Assembly (NCBI GenBank): GCA_019686135.1
Contig: JADGHL010000003.1
Coordinates: forward strand, 1-64,000
DNA: 64,000 bases
Direction of reading: 5' to 3'
Origin: Myxococcaceae bacterium
GTDB lineage: Bacteria > Myxococcota > Myxococcia > Myxococcales > Myxococcaceae
In this document: one piece after another, positions 25,917-37,333 of the stretch
Layout of the letters: each line of letters begins with the position of its first letter
Numbering within the stretch: position 1 is the first letter of the stretch
The notes under the pieces: generated by a model
What the model was told of the DNA's origin: nothing
What the model saw: the letters and a program-made list of their open reading frames with translations, nothing else
Databases searched by the model: none
Translations under genes and position numbers: made by a program

Positions 25917-27893
25917 ATGAGGCGCTCGAACCCGATCATCCTGGGGGCGCTGCTTGCGGTCGCCGCGCTTTGGGGCTGCAACAACGCCAACCCCAACGGC
26001 AAGGGTGACAAACCCGAGAAGCCGCCGGGCCTCGAAGCGCAGCCCGAACGGCTGGCCTTCCTCTGCGTGACGCCGGGCTGCGACGACACGCAGTCGGTCA
26101 ACGTGCACGTCAACGGCACCCGGCGGGCGGCGATCAAGCGCATCATCCTGCGCGGCGAGGCGGCCGACGACTTCGCCTTCACCTCCAGCGAGCCCGCGCC
26201 CTTCGTGGTGGGCGCCAACGCCGGCTTCGACATCGAGGTCCGTTACACGCCGAAAGGCGCGCCGATCCCCGGGATGGTGGAGCTGGTCGTGACGTACACC
26301 GACGCCTCGCCCGAGGAGAGCCCGGACCGGCTCGAGCCCGGAGAGCTCTCCATCCCGCTGGTGCGGCGGATCGTCGGCGAGCCGATCCTCGAGGCCACTC
26401 CGTCCGCGCTCTCCTTCGGGGTGGTGCCGTCCGGCGAGACGAAGACCTTGGCCGTGCACGTGGCCAACGCCGGCTTCGGGAACGTGGCGCTCGGGCTCGA
26501 GTCGGCGACCGCGGAGGCGACACAGGTGACCGCCGAGCTCGGCCCGGGCACCTCGCTCGTCCCCGGCGCGGCGATCGATCTTCCGGTCACCTTCAAGCCC
26601 TTCGACGAGGGCTACGTGAACACCACGCTCACGCTCAAGCCCACTTCGCCTGACGTGGAGCCGGCGAAGGTGCAGGTGGAGGGGACCTCGCTGTCGGCGC
26701 AGAAGCTGGCGGTAGAGCCGGGCGAAGCGATCGACTTCGGCGAGCTGGCGCAGGGGAAGACGCGCCCGGTGCAGCTCAAGCTGGTGAACATTGGCGGCGC
26801 GGACCTCACCGTCACGGCGATCGCCGTGGACGATTCGACCGGGAACCTCAGCGTCACCCAGCCGGAGCTGTCCGAGCCCATCGTCATCGCCCCGCTGGAG
26901 CGGGTGCCGGTGGAGATCCTGGTGGGCGGGACCACGCCGGGCGAGGTGAACGTCACGGTGACCGTGAGCTCGGACGATCCGCTCGTCCCGTCGTTGGCGA
27001 TCCACGTGACGGGCACCATCACGCAGCCGAAGCTCACCGTCACCCCCGCGCAGCTCGATTTCGGCACCGTGCCGGTGGGCTGGGTGATGAACCGCCCGGT
27101 GGAGCTGAAGAACACCGGGTTCGGCAAGCTCACCGTGAAGAACATCACGCTCGTGGCGGGGAGCTCGAACCTGTTCCAGCTCGCCAGCCTGCCCGCGCTG
27201 CCGATGATGCTGGACCGCGACGAGCGCGTGGCGATCGACGTCGAGTTCCGCGCCGAGACGATGGCCACCTTCAACGGGTGGCTCTCGGTGGAGACCGACG
27301 ACCCGGTGAATCCGTTCCAGGAGGTGCCGCTCTCCGCGGTGGCCGGGAGCTGTGAGGCCGGGTGTCCCATCAGCCACGGCACCCCCTCGTGCACCAACGG
27401 CGCGTGCGAGGTCGGCACCTGCGACCCCGGCTGGTACGACACCGACCAGAGCGCGGCCAGCGGCTGCGAGTGCAAGGAGGTGGGGACGGATCCGGGCGAG
27501 TTCTGCATGGACGCCGTGGACGTGGGCACGCTCACGGACACGGACGAGGACCAGGCGCAGCGCACCGGCATCGTCCCGCTCACCGACGACGTGGACCTCT
27601 ACCGCTTCTACGGGAAGGACGCGACGAGCGTGTTCGGCGAGGACTACAAGGTGAAGATCCGCCTCGACTCCGCCGACCCCAACATCCGGATGTGCGTGTA
27701 CCGCCACGACACCGGCTCGCACGACAGCGACTGCTACTTCTCCAACGAGAGCTGCCCGTCGAACCGCAGCTATCAGAAGAACGGCAGCTACGGGGCGGAG
27801 GACGGGGCGGACTACATCATCAAGGTCTTCCGGGACCCGGGCGTGGGGCCCACCTGCACGGCCTACACCTTGTTCATGTCGAACGGGATCTGA
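25917..27893 (+). CDS. Choice-of-anchor D lipoprotein with C-terminal beta domain
   Basis: The 658-residue protein has a ribosome site (AGGGAGGAG) and lipoprotein signal (AALWGC). Four or so Ig-like ASPM/SPD-2/Hydin-type repeats follow (PSALSFGVVPSGETK, EAIDFGELAQGKTR, AQLDFGTVPVGWV). Next is a Cys-rich segment (CEAGCPISHGTPSC, CEVGTCDPGW, CECKEVG). The final approximately 110 residues recall pre-peptidase C-terminal (PPC)-like domains, which often guide secretion (DVDLYRFYGKD, and a Cys-rich tail). It probably works on the cell surface with the preceding protein. Confidence 0.8.
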   Translation: MRRSNPIILGALLAVAALWGCNNANPNGKGDKPEKPPGLEAQPERLAFLCVTPGCDDTQSVNVHVNGTRRAAIKRIILRGEAADDFAFTSSEPAPFVVGANAGFDIEVRYTPKGAPIPGMVELVVTYTDASPEESPDRLEPGELSIPLVRRIVGEPILEATPSALSFGVVPSGETKTLAVHVANAGFGNVALGLESATAEATQVTAELGPGTSLVPGAAIDLPVTFKPFDEGYVNTTLTLKPTSPDVEPAKVQVEGTSLSAQKLAVEPGEAIDFGELAQGKTRPVQLKLVNIGGADLTVTAIAVDDSTGNLSVTQPELSEPIVIAPLERVPVEILVGGTTPGEVNVTVTVSSDDPLVPSLAIHVTGTITQPKLTVTPAQLDFGTVPVGWVMNRPVELKNTGFGKLTVKNITLVAGSSNLFQLASLPALPMMLDRDERVAIDVEFRAETMATFNGWLSVETDDPVNPFQEVPLSAVAGSCEAGCPISHGTPSCTNGACEVGTCDPGWYDTDQSAASGCECKEVGTDPGEFCMDAVDVGTLTDTDEDQAQRTGIVPLTDDVDLYRFYGKDATSVFGEDYKVKIRLDSADPNIRMCVYRHDTGSHDSDCYFSNESCPSNRSYQKNGSYGAEDGADYIIKVFRDPGVGPTCTAYTLFMSNGI

Positions 27894-27914
27894 TGGCCGG
27901 GTACAGTCCGGTGC

Positions 27915-28310
27915 GTGAGCATCGACGTCGAGACAGGGACCACGCTGAAGTTCGAACGTTTCTGGAAGTGGCTGCGCGAGCACGCCAACTGCATCCTCCG
28001 CGCCGGCACCGATGAGGTGTGGCTGTTCGATGATGACGACCTCCACTGGCACCTGGAGGAGGACGCCCACCGCAGCCCGGTCGTGCAGCTGATGCGCGGC
28101 AAGCGCGTGCTGGCGGAGCTGGTGATGGACGTGCGCGACGTGCTCTTCGTGCAGGCCACGCCCGAGGGGCAGCCGCAGAACGGCGAACAGCCCACGCTCT
28201 TCGAGCTGGTGACCGCTGGCGGCGACGAGAACTTCGGCGCGTACCACTTCCTGATGGCGCACGGCTTCGATCGCGAGGTGGCGGGCCACGTCAGCGGGTT
28301 GAAGCACTGA
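27915..28310 (+). CDS. Hypothetical protein (unrecognised, 131 aa)
   Basis: A GTG-started ORF of 131 residues with a balanced, acidic, soluble composition (FWKWLREHANCILRAG, WLFDDDDLHWHLEED). No signal peptide or membrane segment is present. The segment EVWLFDDDDLHWHL and the GDENFGAYHFLMAHGFDRE tail look like a compact domain. It lies 22 bp after the choice-of-anchor gene and before an ATPase gene, and it may be translated from the same message. Confidence 0.6.
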   Translation: MSIDVETGTTLKFERFWKWLREHANCILRAGTDEVWLFDDDDLHWHLEEDAHRSPVVQLMRGKRVLAELVMDVRDVLFVQATPEGQPQNGEQPTLFELVTAGGDENFGAYHFLMAHGFDREVAGHVSGLKH

Positions 28311-28387
28311 GCCCGCCGGGCAGGCCGCCGGGCGCCGGGCCGCTGGGTCCTCCGACGCCGCGGCGCGGTGGATCGAAGTTGAAGACG

Positions 28388-29953
28388 ATGGCCCTTCCCG
28401 CGCTGAACCCCGAGGGCGAGCTGGATGCGCTGGTGGACATCCTCCCGCCGGCGCTGCAGCCGCCGGTGCGCGCGGTCCCGGGCGACGAGCTATTGGAGGT
28501 CGTCCTCGACCTCGGCCGCCTCCCGGAGGCGCGGCTCGCATCGCGCACGGTGGTGCTGGCGGAGGCGCCGGTGACCGACGCCGAGCTGGAGCACGTGCTC
28601 TCGCACCTGAGCCCGCTGGGCGAGGACAACCGCGCGGGGATCGAACGGACGCTCCACCGCGTCTCGGCGATCCGCAACCGGAGAGGCCGGGTGATTGGCA
28701 TCACGCTCCGGGTGGGCCGCGCGATGTTAGGGACCATCGAGGTCATCCAGGAGCTCGTCGAGAGCGGCCGGAGCCTTCTGCTCCTGGGGCGGCCCGGCGT
28801 GGGGAAGACCACGCGGCTCCGGGAGATCGCCCGCGTGCTGGCGGACGACCTGCACAAGCGGGTGATGGTGATCGACACCTCGAACGAGATCGGCGGCGAC
28901 GGGGACATTCCCCACCCGGCGATCGGCGGCGCGCGGCGGATGCAGGTGGCGCGGCCCGAGCTGCAGCACGCGGTGATGATCGAGGCGGTGGAGAACCACA
29001 TGCCGGAGGTGATCATCGTCGACGAGATCGGCACCGCGCAGGAGGCGCTGGCGGCGCGGACCATCGCCGAGCGCGGCGTGCAGCTCGTGGCGACCGCGCA
29101 CGGGAACACGCTGGAGAACCTCGTGCTCAACCCCACCCTGTCGGACCTGGTGGGCGGGGTGCACCAGGTGACCTTGAGCGACGAGGAGGCCCGCCGGCGC
29201 GGGACGCTCAAGACGGTGAGCGAGCGCCGCGCGCCGCCGACCTTCGACGTCGTCGTGGAGCTGGTGAACCGAGACGAGGTGGTGGTGCACAAGGACACCG
29301 CCCGCGCCGTCGACGCCCTGTTGTCGGGGCGCCCGCCGGGCGGTGAGCGGCGCCGGCGCGCGGGCGATCGGATCGAGGTCGAACCGGAGCCGGACCGGGT
29401 GGCGGAGCTCGATGGCCTGAACCGCGCGCGGCCCGAGTCCGCCGGGGCGGAAGGGGCGGGGACGCGTGCCACGAGGGTGCACATCTACGGCGTCGGGCGG
29501 CAGGTCATCGACCGGGTGATGCGCACGCTGGGGGCGGACATCCGGATCGTCGCGCGGCCCGAGAACGCGGAGGAGCTGTTCGTGCTGCGGTCGCGCTCCG
29601 GCGAGCCGCGGATCCGCCGCCTCTTGGAGCGGCCCGGCGCGAAGGTCCACTACCTCAAGCGGGCCAGCGCCTCCGAGCTGCGCAAGGCGCTGCGGAACGC
29701 GTTCGTCTCCGGCGTGTCCGGCGCCGACGAGGCGGAGGCCCGCGAGGCGCTGGAGGAGGCGGAGCTGGCCATCCACCGCGCGCTGAATGAGGGCGTGTCG
29801 ATTCCGCTCTCACCGCGGCCGCCGCGGCTGCGCAGGCTCCAGCACCAGCTGGTGGAGCGCTTCCACCTGCAGACCATGAGCGTGGGCAGCGGCGACGAGC
29901 GTCACCTCGTCATCTACCCGGAGGGCGCGGACGGACTTCGCGCCGGCGAGTAG
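28388..29953 (+). CDS. SpoIIIAA/Ycf45-like AAA+ ATPase with R3H domain
   Basis: From ATG 28388 (an in-frame TTG at 28379 is less likely) the protein has 521 residues. The ATPase core has Walker A GRPGVGKTTRLREIARVLAD near residue 138 and Walker B VIIVDEIG near 214. A variable charged linker (about 318-365) follows, then a C-terminal segment with an R3H-like domain near the end (LVERFHLQ, then SGDERHLVIYPEG), which in this family binds single-stranded nucleic acid. The family is widespread in cyanobacteria, Firmicutes and myxobacteria. No function is experimentally clear for this branch. Confidence 0.82.
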   Translation: MALPALNPEGELDALVDILPPALQPPVRAVPGDELLEVVLDLGRLPEARLASRTVVLAEAPVTDAELEHVLSHLSPLGEDNRAGIERTLHRVSAIRNRRGRVIGITLRVGRAMLGTIEVIQELVESGRSLLLLGRPGVGKTTRLREIARVLADDLHKRVMVIDTSNEIGGDGDIPHPAIGGARRMQVARPELQHAVMIEAVENHMPEVIIVDEIGTAQEALAARTIAERGVQLVATAHGNTLENLVLNPTLSDLVGGVHQVTLSDEEARRRGTLKTVSERRAPPTFDVVVELVNRDEVVVHKDTARAVDALLSGRPPGGERRRRAGDRIEVEPEPDRVAELDGLNRARPESAGAEGAGTRATRVHIYGVGRQVIDRVMRTLGADIRIVARPENAEELFVLRSRSGEPRIRRLLERPGAKVHYLKRASASELRKALRNAFVSGVSGADEAEAREALEEAELAIHRALNEGVSIPLSPRPPRLRRLQHQLVERFHLQTMSVGSGDERHLVIYPEGADGLRAGE

Positions 29954-29959
29954 CGGGAC

Positions 29960-30376
29960 TCAGCGCCCGGTCGGCTCCTGTCCCTGAGGCGCCGGCGCAA
30001 AGGCCGCGCCCTTCTGCCCGGTGTTGCCGTACCCAGACCAGGAGAGGTCCGGCGGCACGTCGATGCCGGCCATCCCGATCGAACCGCTGGCGCCCGAGAT
30101 GTCAGGATAGTCCCCTTCGGTGGCCGGGCCACGAATCGTGGTGTTCCCGCCCACGGGCCCGCCGCTGGAGTTCCCCGCCGCCAGCGCCGTGTCCTCGCCC
30201 CGCTGGCCGATGCCGGCGTACCCGTTCTGCAAGGCTCCGCGGCTGACGTTCTTCGGAACCCCTGCGCGGCCCGCGCCCCCGGCGCCTTCCGGCGGTGACG
30301 GGGCGTGGCAGGCCAGACCGCCACCCAGAGCGAGCGATGAGGCCAGTGCGGCCGCGCGGAACCAGTGATGCGTCAT
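29960..30376 (-). CDS. Hypothetical Gly-rich lipoprotein
   Basis: The 138-residue protein begins with a lipobox (LGGGLAC) and continues as a low-complexity, Gly/Ala/Pro-rich chain (GGAGGAGRAG, SSGGPVGGNTT, GASGSIGMAG). No folded domain is evident. It is probably a cell-surface spacer or structural lipoprotein. Its start is divergent from the DUF3015 gene; it is convergent with, and 6 bp from, the ATPase gene stop. Confidence 0.55.
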   Translation of the reverse strand: MTHHWFRAAALASSLALGGGLACHAPSPPEGAGGAGRAGVPKNVSRGALQNGYAGIGQRGEDTALAAGNSSGGPVGGNTTIRGPATEGDYPDISGASGSIGMAGIDVPPDLSWSGYGNTGQKGAAFAPAPQGQEPTGR

Positions 30377-30526
30377 GACCAGGACCTCGGGTGCTTGCGC
30401 CAGGAGCGCCTCTGTCGGGAAAGTGCGCACGCGCGGCTCCGGAGACGAGCACGAGCAGGCAAGCAAGCAGGCGGTAGTTTTGTCGACTTTCTGATAGAAG
30501 AGGCGCCCCCAGGGAGGGAGCACGAC

Positions 30527-31021
30527 ATGCGAACCATTCTTCGAAGTGCGATGGCGGTGGTGGCGGGAGCTGTTCTTCTGGCAGGCACGACTGCCGGTGC
30601 CGCGAAGTACGGCGCGGCCGGGTGCGGTCTGGGCGCGCTGGTGCTCGGCGATGAGCCGGGGATGATCCAGATCGTCGCCGGGACGCTCAACGCGATCGCG
30701 TTGAACCAGTCCTTCGGCATCTCGAGCGGCACGCTGGAGTGCGGTGAGGCCGCGACGAAGAGCCTGAAGAAGAACGCCCAGCTGTACATCGAGGGCAACC
30801 GCGAGCTGGTCGCGCGGGACATCGCCCGCGGTCAGGGCGATACCATCATCGGCCTCTCCGCGATCGCCGGCTGCCCGGACTCGAAGAAGGTCGGCGCTGC
30901 GCTCCAGTCGCAGTACGAGAAGATCTTCCCGACCGGCAACGAGTCCGACGAGAAGGTCTCCAGCGCGATCATCGACGCGCTCAAGGCGCAGCCCGAGCTG
31001 GCTTGCAAGCAGCTCATCTGA
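30527..31021 (+). CDS. DUF3015-family exported protein
   Basis: The 164-residue protein has a clean Sec signal peptide (about residues 1-24, ending TTAGAAKYG) and the DUF3015 pattern of four Cys (GAAGCGLG, LECGEAA, AGCPDSK, LACKQ) that may form two disulfides. Its ATG follows a strong ribosome site (AGGGAGGGAG). Function is unknown; the family is common in proteobacterial envelopes. It lies 6 bp upstream of the DUF4105 gene, so both are probably one transcript. Confidence 0.82.
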   Translation: MRTILRSAMAVVAGAVLLAGTTAGAAKYGAAGCGLGALVLGDEPGMIQIVAGTLNAIALNQSFGISSGTLECGEAATKSLKKNAQLYIEGNRELVARDIARGQGDTIIGLSAIAGCPDSKKVGAALQSQYEKIFPTGNESDEKVSSAIIDALKAQPELACKQLI

Positions 31022-31027
31022 CAGTGG

Positions 31028-33187
<2,160 letters not shown>

Positions 33188-33202
33188 GCATAACCCGCGC
33201 GC

Positions 33203-33946
33203 ATGAAGCGCATCCGGATGAACGGCGGCGGGCTGGACGTGGTGGTGCTCGAGCCCGAGGGCGATCAGCGGCCCGACGTGAACGTGGTCCTGTGTCACGG
33301 CTTTGGCGCGCCGGGTGACGACCTCGTGCCGCTGTCGGGCGAGCTGTCCGGGCTGCTCGGGGATGTGGGCGCGCGCGTGCGGTGGATCTTCCCTGAGGCG
33401 CCGCTCTCACTCGCGGAGCTGGGCGCGCCGATGGGCCGCGCGTGGTGGATGATCGACGTGGAGCGCCTGGTGATGCGGCGCGACTGGGACCGCTATGTCG
33501 ATGAGGTGCCGGACGGGCTGCCGAAGGCGCGGCGGATGCTCACCGCGTTGATCGACGACCTTTCGCGCAGGACCGGCGTGGGGATGTCTCGGACGATCCT
33601 CGGCGGGTTCTCACAGGGCGCAATGCTGGCGACCGATCTCACGCTTCGAGCCGAAGAGGCGCCGCTCGGGTTGTGCGTGCTGAGCGGGGCGCTGATCGCC
33701 CGCGGCGCCTGGATGGAGCGCGCGCCGAAGCGGACCGCGCTGCCCATCTTTCAGAGCCACGGCCGGAACGATCCCATCCTCCCCTTCGAAATCGGCGAGC
33801 GGCTGCGAAAGCTCTTCGAGGACGCCGGGATGTCGGTGACCTTCGTGCCCTTCAACGGCGAGCACACGATTCCGATGAGCGTGCTCGAACAGCTCGCAGC
33901 GTGGATGAAGATGCGGCTGCCCGCGCCCGCAGCGGTCAGGCCGTGA
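33203..33946 (+). CDS. Carboxylesterase/phospholipase-like alpha/beta hydrolase
   Basis: The 247-residue protein has the full serine-hydrolase triad of the carboxylesterase family. HGFGAPGDD (residues 33-41) forms the oxyanion region. GGFSQGAMLATDL contains the nucleophile Ser (near residue 135), HGRNDPILP the Asp (near 193), and GEHTIP the His (near 220). No signal peptide is present, so it is cytoplasmic. The likely substrates are small acyl esters. Its stop overlaps the next, convergent gene by 11 bp. Confidence 0.9.
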   Translation: MKRIRMNGGGLDVVVLEPEGDQRPDVNVVLCHGFGAPGDDLVPLSGELSGLLGDVGARVRWIFPEAPLSLAELGAPMGRAWWMIDVERLVMRRDWDRYVDEVPDGLPKARRMLTALIDDLSRRTGVGMSRTILGGFSQGAMLATDLTLRAEEAPLGLCVLSGALIARGAWMERAPKRTALPIFQSHGRNDPILPFEIGERLRKLFEDAGMSVTFVPFNGEHTIPMSVLEQLAAWMKMRLPAPAAVRP

Positions 33947-34229
33947 GGGTGGGGATCTCCGGGACGCCCTCGCCGACGATCTCGCGCGCCCAGAAGGCGC
34001 GATCCGCGACGTCGAGCGCCTCGAGCAGCGCCGGCACGAAGGCGCGCAACACCGCGAGCTGCGCCGCGGTCGGCAGCGCCAGAAGATCGTTCACGACCTG
34101 CTGCATCCGCTGTTCGATCGGAGCCGGCCCCGGGACCTGCTGAACCTCAAAGTCCGGCCGATCCGCGCCCAGCTCCTGAAGCCGTGGCTGCATGTCCGGT
34201 GCGAGCTCGTCCTGCTGGTGGTCCGCCAT
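33936..34229 (-). CDS. Hypothetical protein, 97 aa
   Basis: The protein starts at ATG 34229 and is a mostly helical, acidic-to-neutral chain (PIEQRMQQVVNDLLALPT, VPALLEALDVADRAFWAREIV). No signal peptide or known motif is present. The 3' end overlaps the convergent esterase gene by 11 bp. It may be co-transcribed with nothing; the sequence gives no function. Confidence 0.5.
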   Translation of the reverse strand: MADHQQDELAPDMQPRLQELGADRPDFEVQQVPGPAPIEQRMQQVVNDLLALPTAAQLAVLRAFVPALLEALDVADRAFWAREIVGEGVPEIPTLTA

Positions 34230-34343
34230 CGATCGTCTCCCTGGGAGGCGCCATTGCGCTCCCATTTCCTACAGCGGCGAAGTGGGGAATCGTCCCCGCG
34301 TACCATCTGGCCGGTGGCCCGCCCGGCAGGCGAGGTGATTCGT

Positions 34344-36536
34344 TCAACGCCCGTTCCAGCGCTGGCGCACCTTCTTCGCCTCTTCGTGACGGCCGAGCTT
34401 GTCGAGGCAGCGTGCGCGGGTGAGCTCCACGGTCCGGTAGAGCTCCAGGTCGGGTGGAGTGCCCGCGTCGGTGACGAACTCGGCTACCCAGGCGTCCGCG
34501 CGGGGAAGGACACGCTTGCAGCTGCCCGCGTCGGCGAGGTGCTCCATCTGCCGCACGCGGTACTCCATCATCGACATGCCCACCGGCGGAAACGGCGCGT
34601 TCCAGTCGACGTCCAGCCACTTCTTCACGTTGTCCACCGCGCCGCGGATCCACTGCTTTCCGGGGTCGCGCTCCGCGCGTTCGGTCGGCGGCTGGGCGGT
34701 CGCGCGGCCGGGCGTCGTGGGCCGCGACGTGCCTGCATCCGAGAGGGGCGGAAGCGCCCATTCATCGTCCCCGCCGGGCGGAACGGCGACACCCGCGGCG
34801 TGACCGCTTGCGACCGGAGTGGAGCCATCCGATGCGGTGGAGGCGATCGACGGTGGACTGCTCGGCGCGAACGTCGAGCCATCCTGCGGAGCGGGGGAGG
34901 ACACTGCGCGATGACGCTCCGCGGGCGCGGAGTCACCTGGCGCGGTGGAGGCGATCGACGGTGGACTGCTCGGCGCGAGCGCGGGGCCAGCTGGCCGGGT
35001 GGGGGAGGACGTTGCGCGATAACCCGCTGCGGGCGCGGAGTCACCTGGCGCGGTGGAGGCGATCGTCGCGGCGGGATTGTTCGGCGCGAGCGCGGAGCCA
35101 GCCTGCGGAGCGGCGGAGGTCGCCGCGCGATGACGCTCCGCGGGCGCGGAGTCACCTGGCGCGGTGGAGGCGATCGTCGCGGCGGGACTGTTCGGCGCGA
35201 GCGCGGAGCCAGCCTGCGGGGCGGCGGACGTCGCCGCGCGATGACGCTCCGCGGGCGCGGAGTCACCTGGCGCGGTGGAGGCGACGGGCCCGGAGTTGCT
35301 CGGTGCGAGCGCGGAGCCAGCCTGCGGAGCGGCTGGGGTCGCCGCGCGATGACGCTCCGCGGGCGCGGAGTCATCTGGCGCGGTGGAGGCGATCGTCGCG
35401 GCGGGATTGTTCGGCGCGAGCGCGGAGCCAGCCTGCGCGGCGGCGGAAGACGCCGCGCCATGATCGGCGGTAGGCGCGGAGCCACCCGGCGCGGTGGAGG
35501 CGATCTCCGCGCGATCGCTCGGGGCCGTCGAGCCAGGCAGCGGAGCGGGGGCGGTGCCTGTGTGGTCGCCCGGGGCCGGCGCGGATCCTGCCGACCTAGC
35601 GGAGTCGGACGCTGCAGGATGGATCGGGTCACCTGGGGCCGGCTGCGGAGCGTGAACCCGCCGCTGCGTCCCGGGCGTCGGCCGGATCACACCCTGCAGC
35701 TTCTCGATGATCGGCGCCAGCTCCTCCCGGATCTCGTCAGCGAGCGAGCGCTTCTTCGTCGCCGTGGGTGTCACCGTCAGCTCCTCGCCCGCGGAGACCG
35801 GCGTGGTCTGACCGTGCGCAGTGACTTCGACCTTCCCCTCGGTCACCCGGACGATCGTGCCGTCCAGCGTTCGTGCAACGGAGAAGCGGGTGCCGACCAC
35901 GCGGACGATGGCGCCGCCGGCGACGACCTCGAAGGTGCGCTGGTCCCGGTGCGTGGCGGCGACGACGATTTCGCCGCGGTCAACCTCGAGGCGGATCCGC
36001 GACGCGTCCAGCGACGCGAGCCTGGCCGAGGAGCCGGCGCGCACCGCGAGCGCGCTGCCTTCGGGCAGGCGGAGTACGACCTCGCCGTCCGCATCGTTCT
36101 GCACCTGCGACCCCTCGACGAGGGCGACGTCCGCGCCGGGGGTGGAGATCACCTGCGCCGTCCAATGCGATGGCGGTGTCGCGGGCTCGGGCCGCCAGAG
36201 CACGACAGCCACCATCATCGCGGCGAAGACGGCTGCACCGAGGGTCCAGCGCGGCGTGAAGAGATCGGAGAGCGCATCGCGGAGGCGATCCCACGGTCCT
36301 GGTTGCAGTGCGGCCCGCGCGCGCTCGAGCACCGCGTTGTCCAGCGCCTTCCACTCGCTCGGCGCGCGCGGCGGTGGACCCAGCCTGGGCAGGGCATCCA
36401 CTGCGACCCGGGCGGCGGCCAGCGCCTCGGCGCAGGAGGGACAGCTGGCGACGTGGGCACGCACGGCCTCTGCGTCGGCGCCGCTGAGGCGGCCGCGCGC
36501 GTAGTCCCACAGCCGGGCCGACTCATGCGCCGCCAT
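34344..36536 (-). CDS. FecR/zinc-finger anti-sigma-like protein with seven 36-37 aa repeats
   Basis: The 730-residue protein begins with a zf-HC2-type anti-sigma motif (HVASCPSC, near residues 27-34). One membrane segment (about residues 97-112) and a FecR-like beta domain (about 125-235) follow. The next part is an Ala/Pro/Ser-rich region (about 290-580) in which the phrase STAPGDSAPAERHRAAT recurs seven times. The C-terminal 120 residues are helical and TPR-like (MEYRVRQMEHLADAG). It is expected to sense a signal outside and hold the ECF sigma factor whose gene overlaps its start by 14 bp. No TonB receptor is adjacent. Confidence 0.8.
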   Translation of the reverse strand: MAAHESARLWDYARGRLSGADAEAVRAHVASCPSCAEALAAARVAVDALPRLGPPPRAPSEWKALDNAVLERARAALQPGPWDRLRDALSDLFTPRWTLGAAVFAAMMVAVVLWRPEPATPPSHWTAQVISTPGADVALVEGSQVQNDADGEVVLRLPEGSALAVRAGSSARLASLDASRIRLEVDRGEIVVAATHRDQRTFEVVAGGAIVRVVGTRFSVARTLDGTIVRVTEGKVEVTAHGQTTPVSAGEELTVTPTATKKRSLADEIREELAPIIEKLQGVIRPTPGTQRRVHAPQPAPGDPIHPAASDSARSAGSAPAPGDHTGTAPAPLPGSTAPSDRAEIASTAPGGSAPTADHGAASSAAAQAGSALAPNNPAATIASTAPDDSAPAERHRAATPAAPQAGSALAPSNSGPVASTAPGDSAPAERHRAATSAAPQAGSALAPNSPAATIASTAPGDSAPAERHRAATSAAPQAGSALAPNNPAATIASTAPGDSAPAAGYRATSSPTRPAGPALAPSSPPSIASTAPGDSAPAERHRAVSSPAPQDGSTFAPSSPPSIASTASDGSTPVASGHAAGVAVPPGGDDEWALPPLSDAGTSRPTTPGRATAQPPTERAERDPGKQWIRGAVDNVKKWLDVDWNAPFPPVGMSMMEYRVRQMEHLADAGSCKRVLPRADAWVAEFVTDAGTPPDLELYRTVELTRARCLDKLGRHEEAKKVRQRWNGR
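34834..35601. repeat. Tandem 108/111-bp repeat array inside the FecR gene (about 7 units)
   Basis: The anchor GCGGTGGAGGCGA starts at 34834, 34942, 35050, 35161, 35272, 35380 and 35491. The spacings are 108, 108, 111, 111, 108 and 111 bp, all multiples of three. On the minus strand each unit encodes 36-37 residues with the core APGDSAP and, in most, AERHRAAT. Units differ by substitutions, so the array is not a recent perfect duplication. It seems to lengthen the extracytoplasmic linker of the FecR protein. Confidence 0.9.
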
Positions 36537-37176
36537 GGACGGGCCTCCTCGATCGGTGGAGCCGCTGCACCTCGGCGAGCGCCCGGGGGAACTCGGCGCG
36601 CGCGTTGAGCAGCCGGGAGCGCACGGTGTTGAGCGGCGCGTCGACCGCCTGGGCGATCTCCTCCAGGCGCATCTCCATCAGCTCGGCGTAGACGAAGACC
36701 ACCCGTTTCTTCGGCGAGAGCAGCTCGAGCGCCGCGTGCACCAGCGCCGCCGACTCTTTCGCCTGAGCGAGGTCGTGCGGAGTGCCGGAGACCGCCGGCA
36801 GCTCCGGGAGCTCATTCACGAGGTCCTCGGGCCGGCGGCGGCGGGTGCGCAGGTGCTTGAGCGCGACGTTGGCGCACACCCGCCAGGCGAAGGTGCTGAA
36901 CCGGCTCTCTCCGCGGAAGCGGCGGATCGCGCCGATCAACTGGATCCACGCCTCCTGGAAGAGGTCGTCCAGTTCGGGCGAGGGGCCGAGCAGCTTGAAC
37001 AGCACCGCGTACACGTCGTCGCGCGTCGCGTGATACAGGCGCTCGAACGCGGTGGGGTCGCCTTCGCGCACGCGGGCCACCAGCGCGGTGAGCGCGTCAC
37101 GCTCGTCCGCCTGCACCGGTTCACGCTCGAGGGCCGGCGGGGGCGTTCCCATCACCCATGTCGCTGCGAGCTGCAT
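36523..37176 (-). CDS. ECF-type RNA polymerase sigma factor
   Basis: The 217-residue protein (209 if ATG 37152 is the true start) has sigma region 2 around residues 40-95 (DPTAFERLYHATRDDVYAVL, ELDDLFQEAWIQLI) and region 4 (LLSPKKRVVFVYAELMEMR, then NTVRSRLLNARAE). It is overlapped at its 3' end by the FecR/zinc-finger gene, the usual arrangement of an ECF sigma and its anti-sigma. Its target promoters are not visible, but a CGTTC-N2-GAACG palindrome just upstream could be part of an autoregulated promoter. Confidence 0.9.
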   Translation of the reverse strand: MQLAATWVMGTPPPALEREPVQADERDALTALVARVREGDPTAFERLYHATRDDVYAVLFKLLGPSPELDDLFQEAWIQLIGAIRRFRGESRFSTFAWRVCANVALKHLRTRRRRPEDLVNELPELPAVSGTPHDLAQAKESAALVHAALELLSPKKRVVFVYAELMEMRLEEIAQAVDAPLNTVRSRLLNARAEFPRALAEVQRLHRSRRPVHGGA

Positions 37177-37186
37177 CCGGAGGGTT

Positions 37187-37198
37187 CGTTCCCGAACG
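37187..37198. promoter_or_regulatory. CGTTC-CC-GAACG palindrome upstream of the ECF sigma gene
   Basis: The 12-base sequence CGTTCCCGAACG lies 11-22 bp before the first ATG of the ECF sigma gene. On the minus strand it contains GGGAACG, which resembles the GGAAC -35 element of many ECF promoters. If so, translation would have to start at a downstream codon such as ATG 37152 or later. A nearly identical palindrome lies upstream of actA (52299-52310). Confidence 0.3.
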
Positions 37199-37333
37199 GC
37201 TTCGGATGGATCATTCCCGCGCCGTAGCAGACGCTCCGCGCGCCTTTCAAGGACGAGCGGCCGGGCGACTCAGGCTTTGACTCCCGCGCCGGCGTGAGAC
37301 TAGCTCCCACCTTCTTCGGAGGGACGCAGGATC

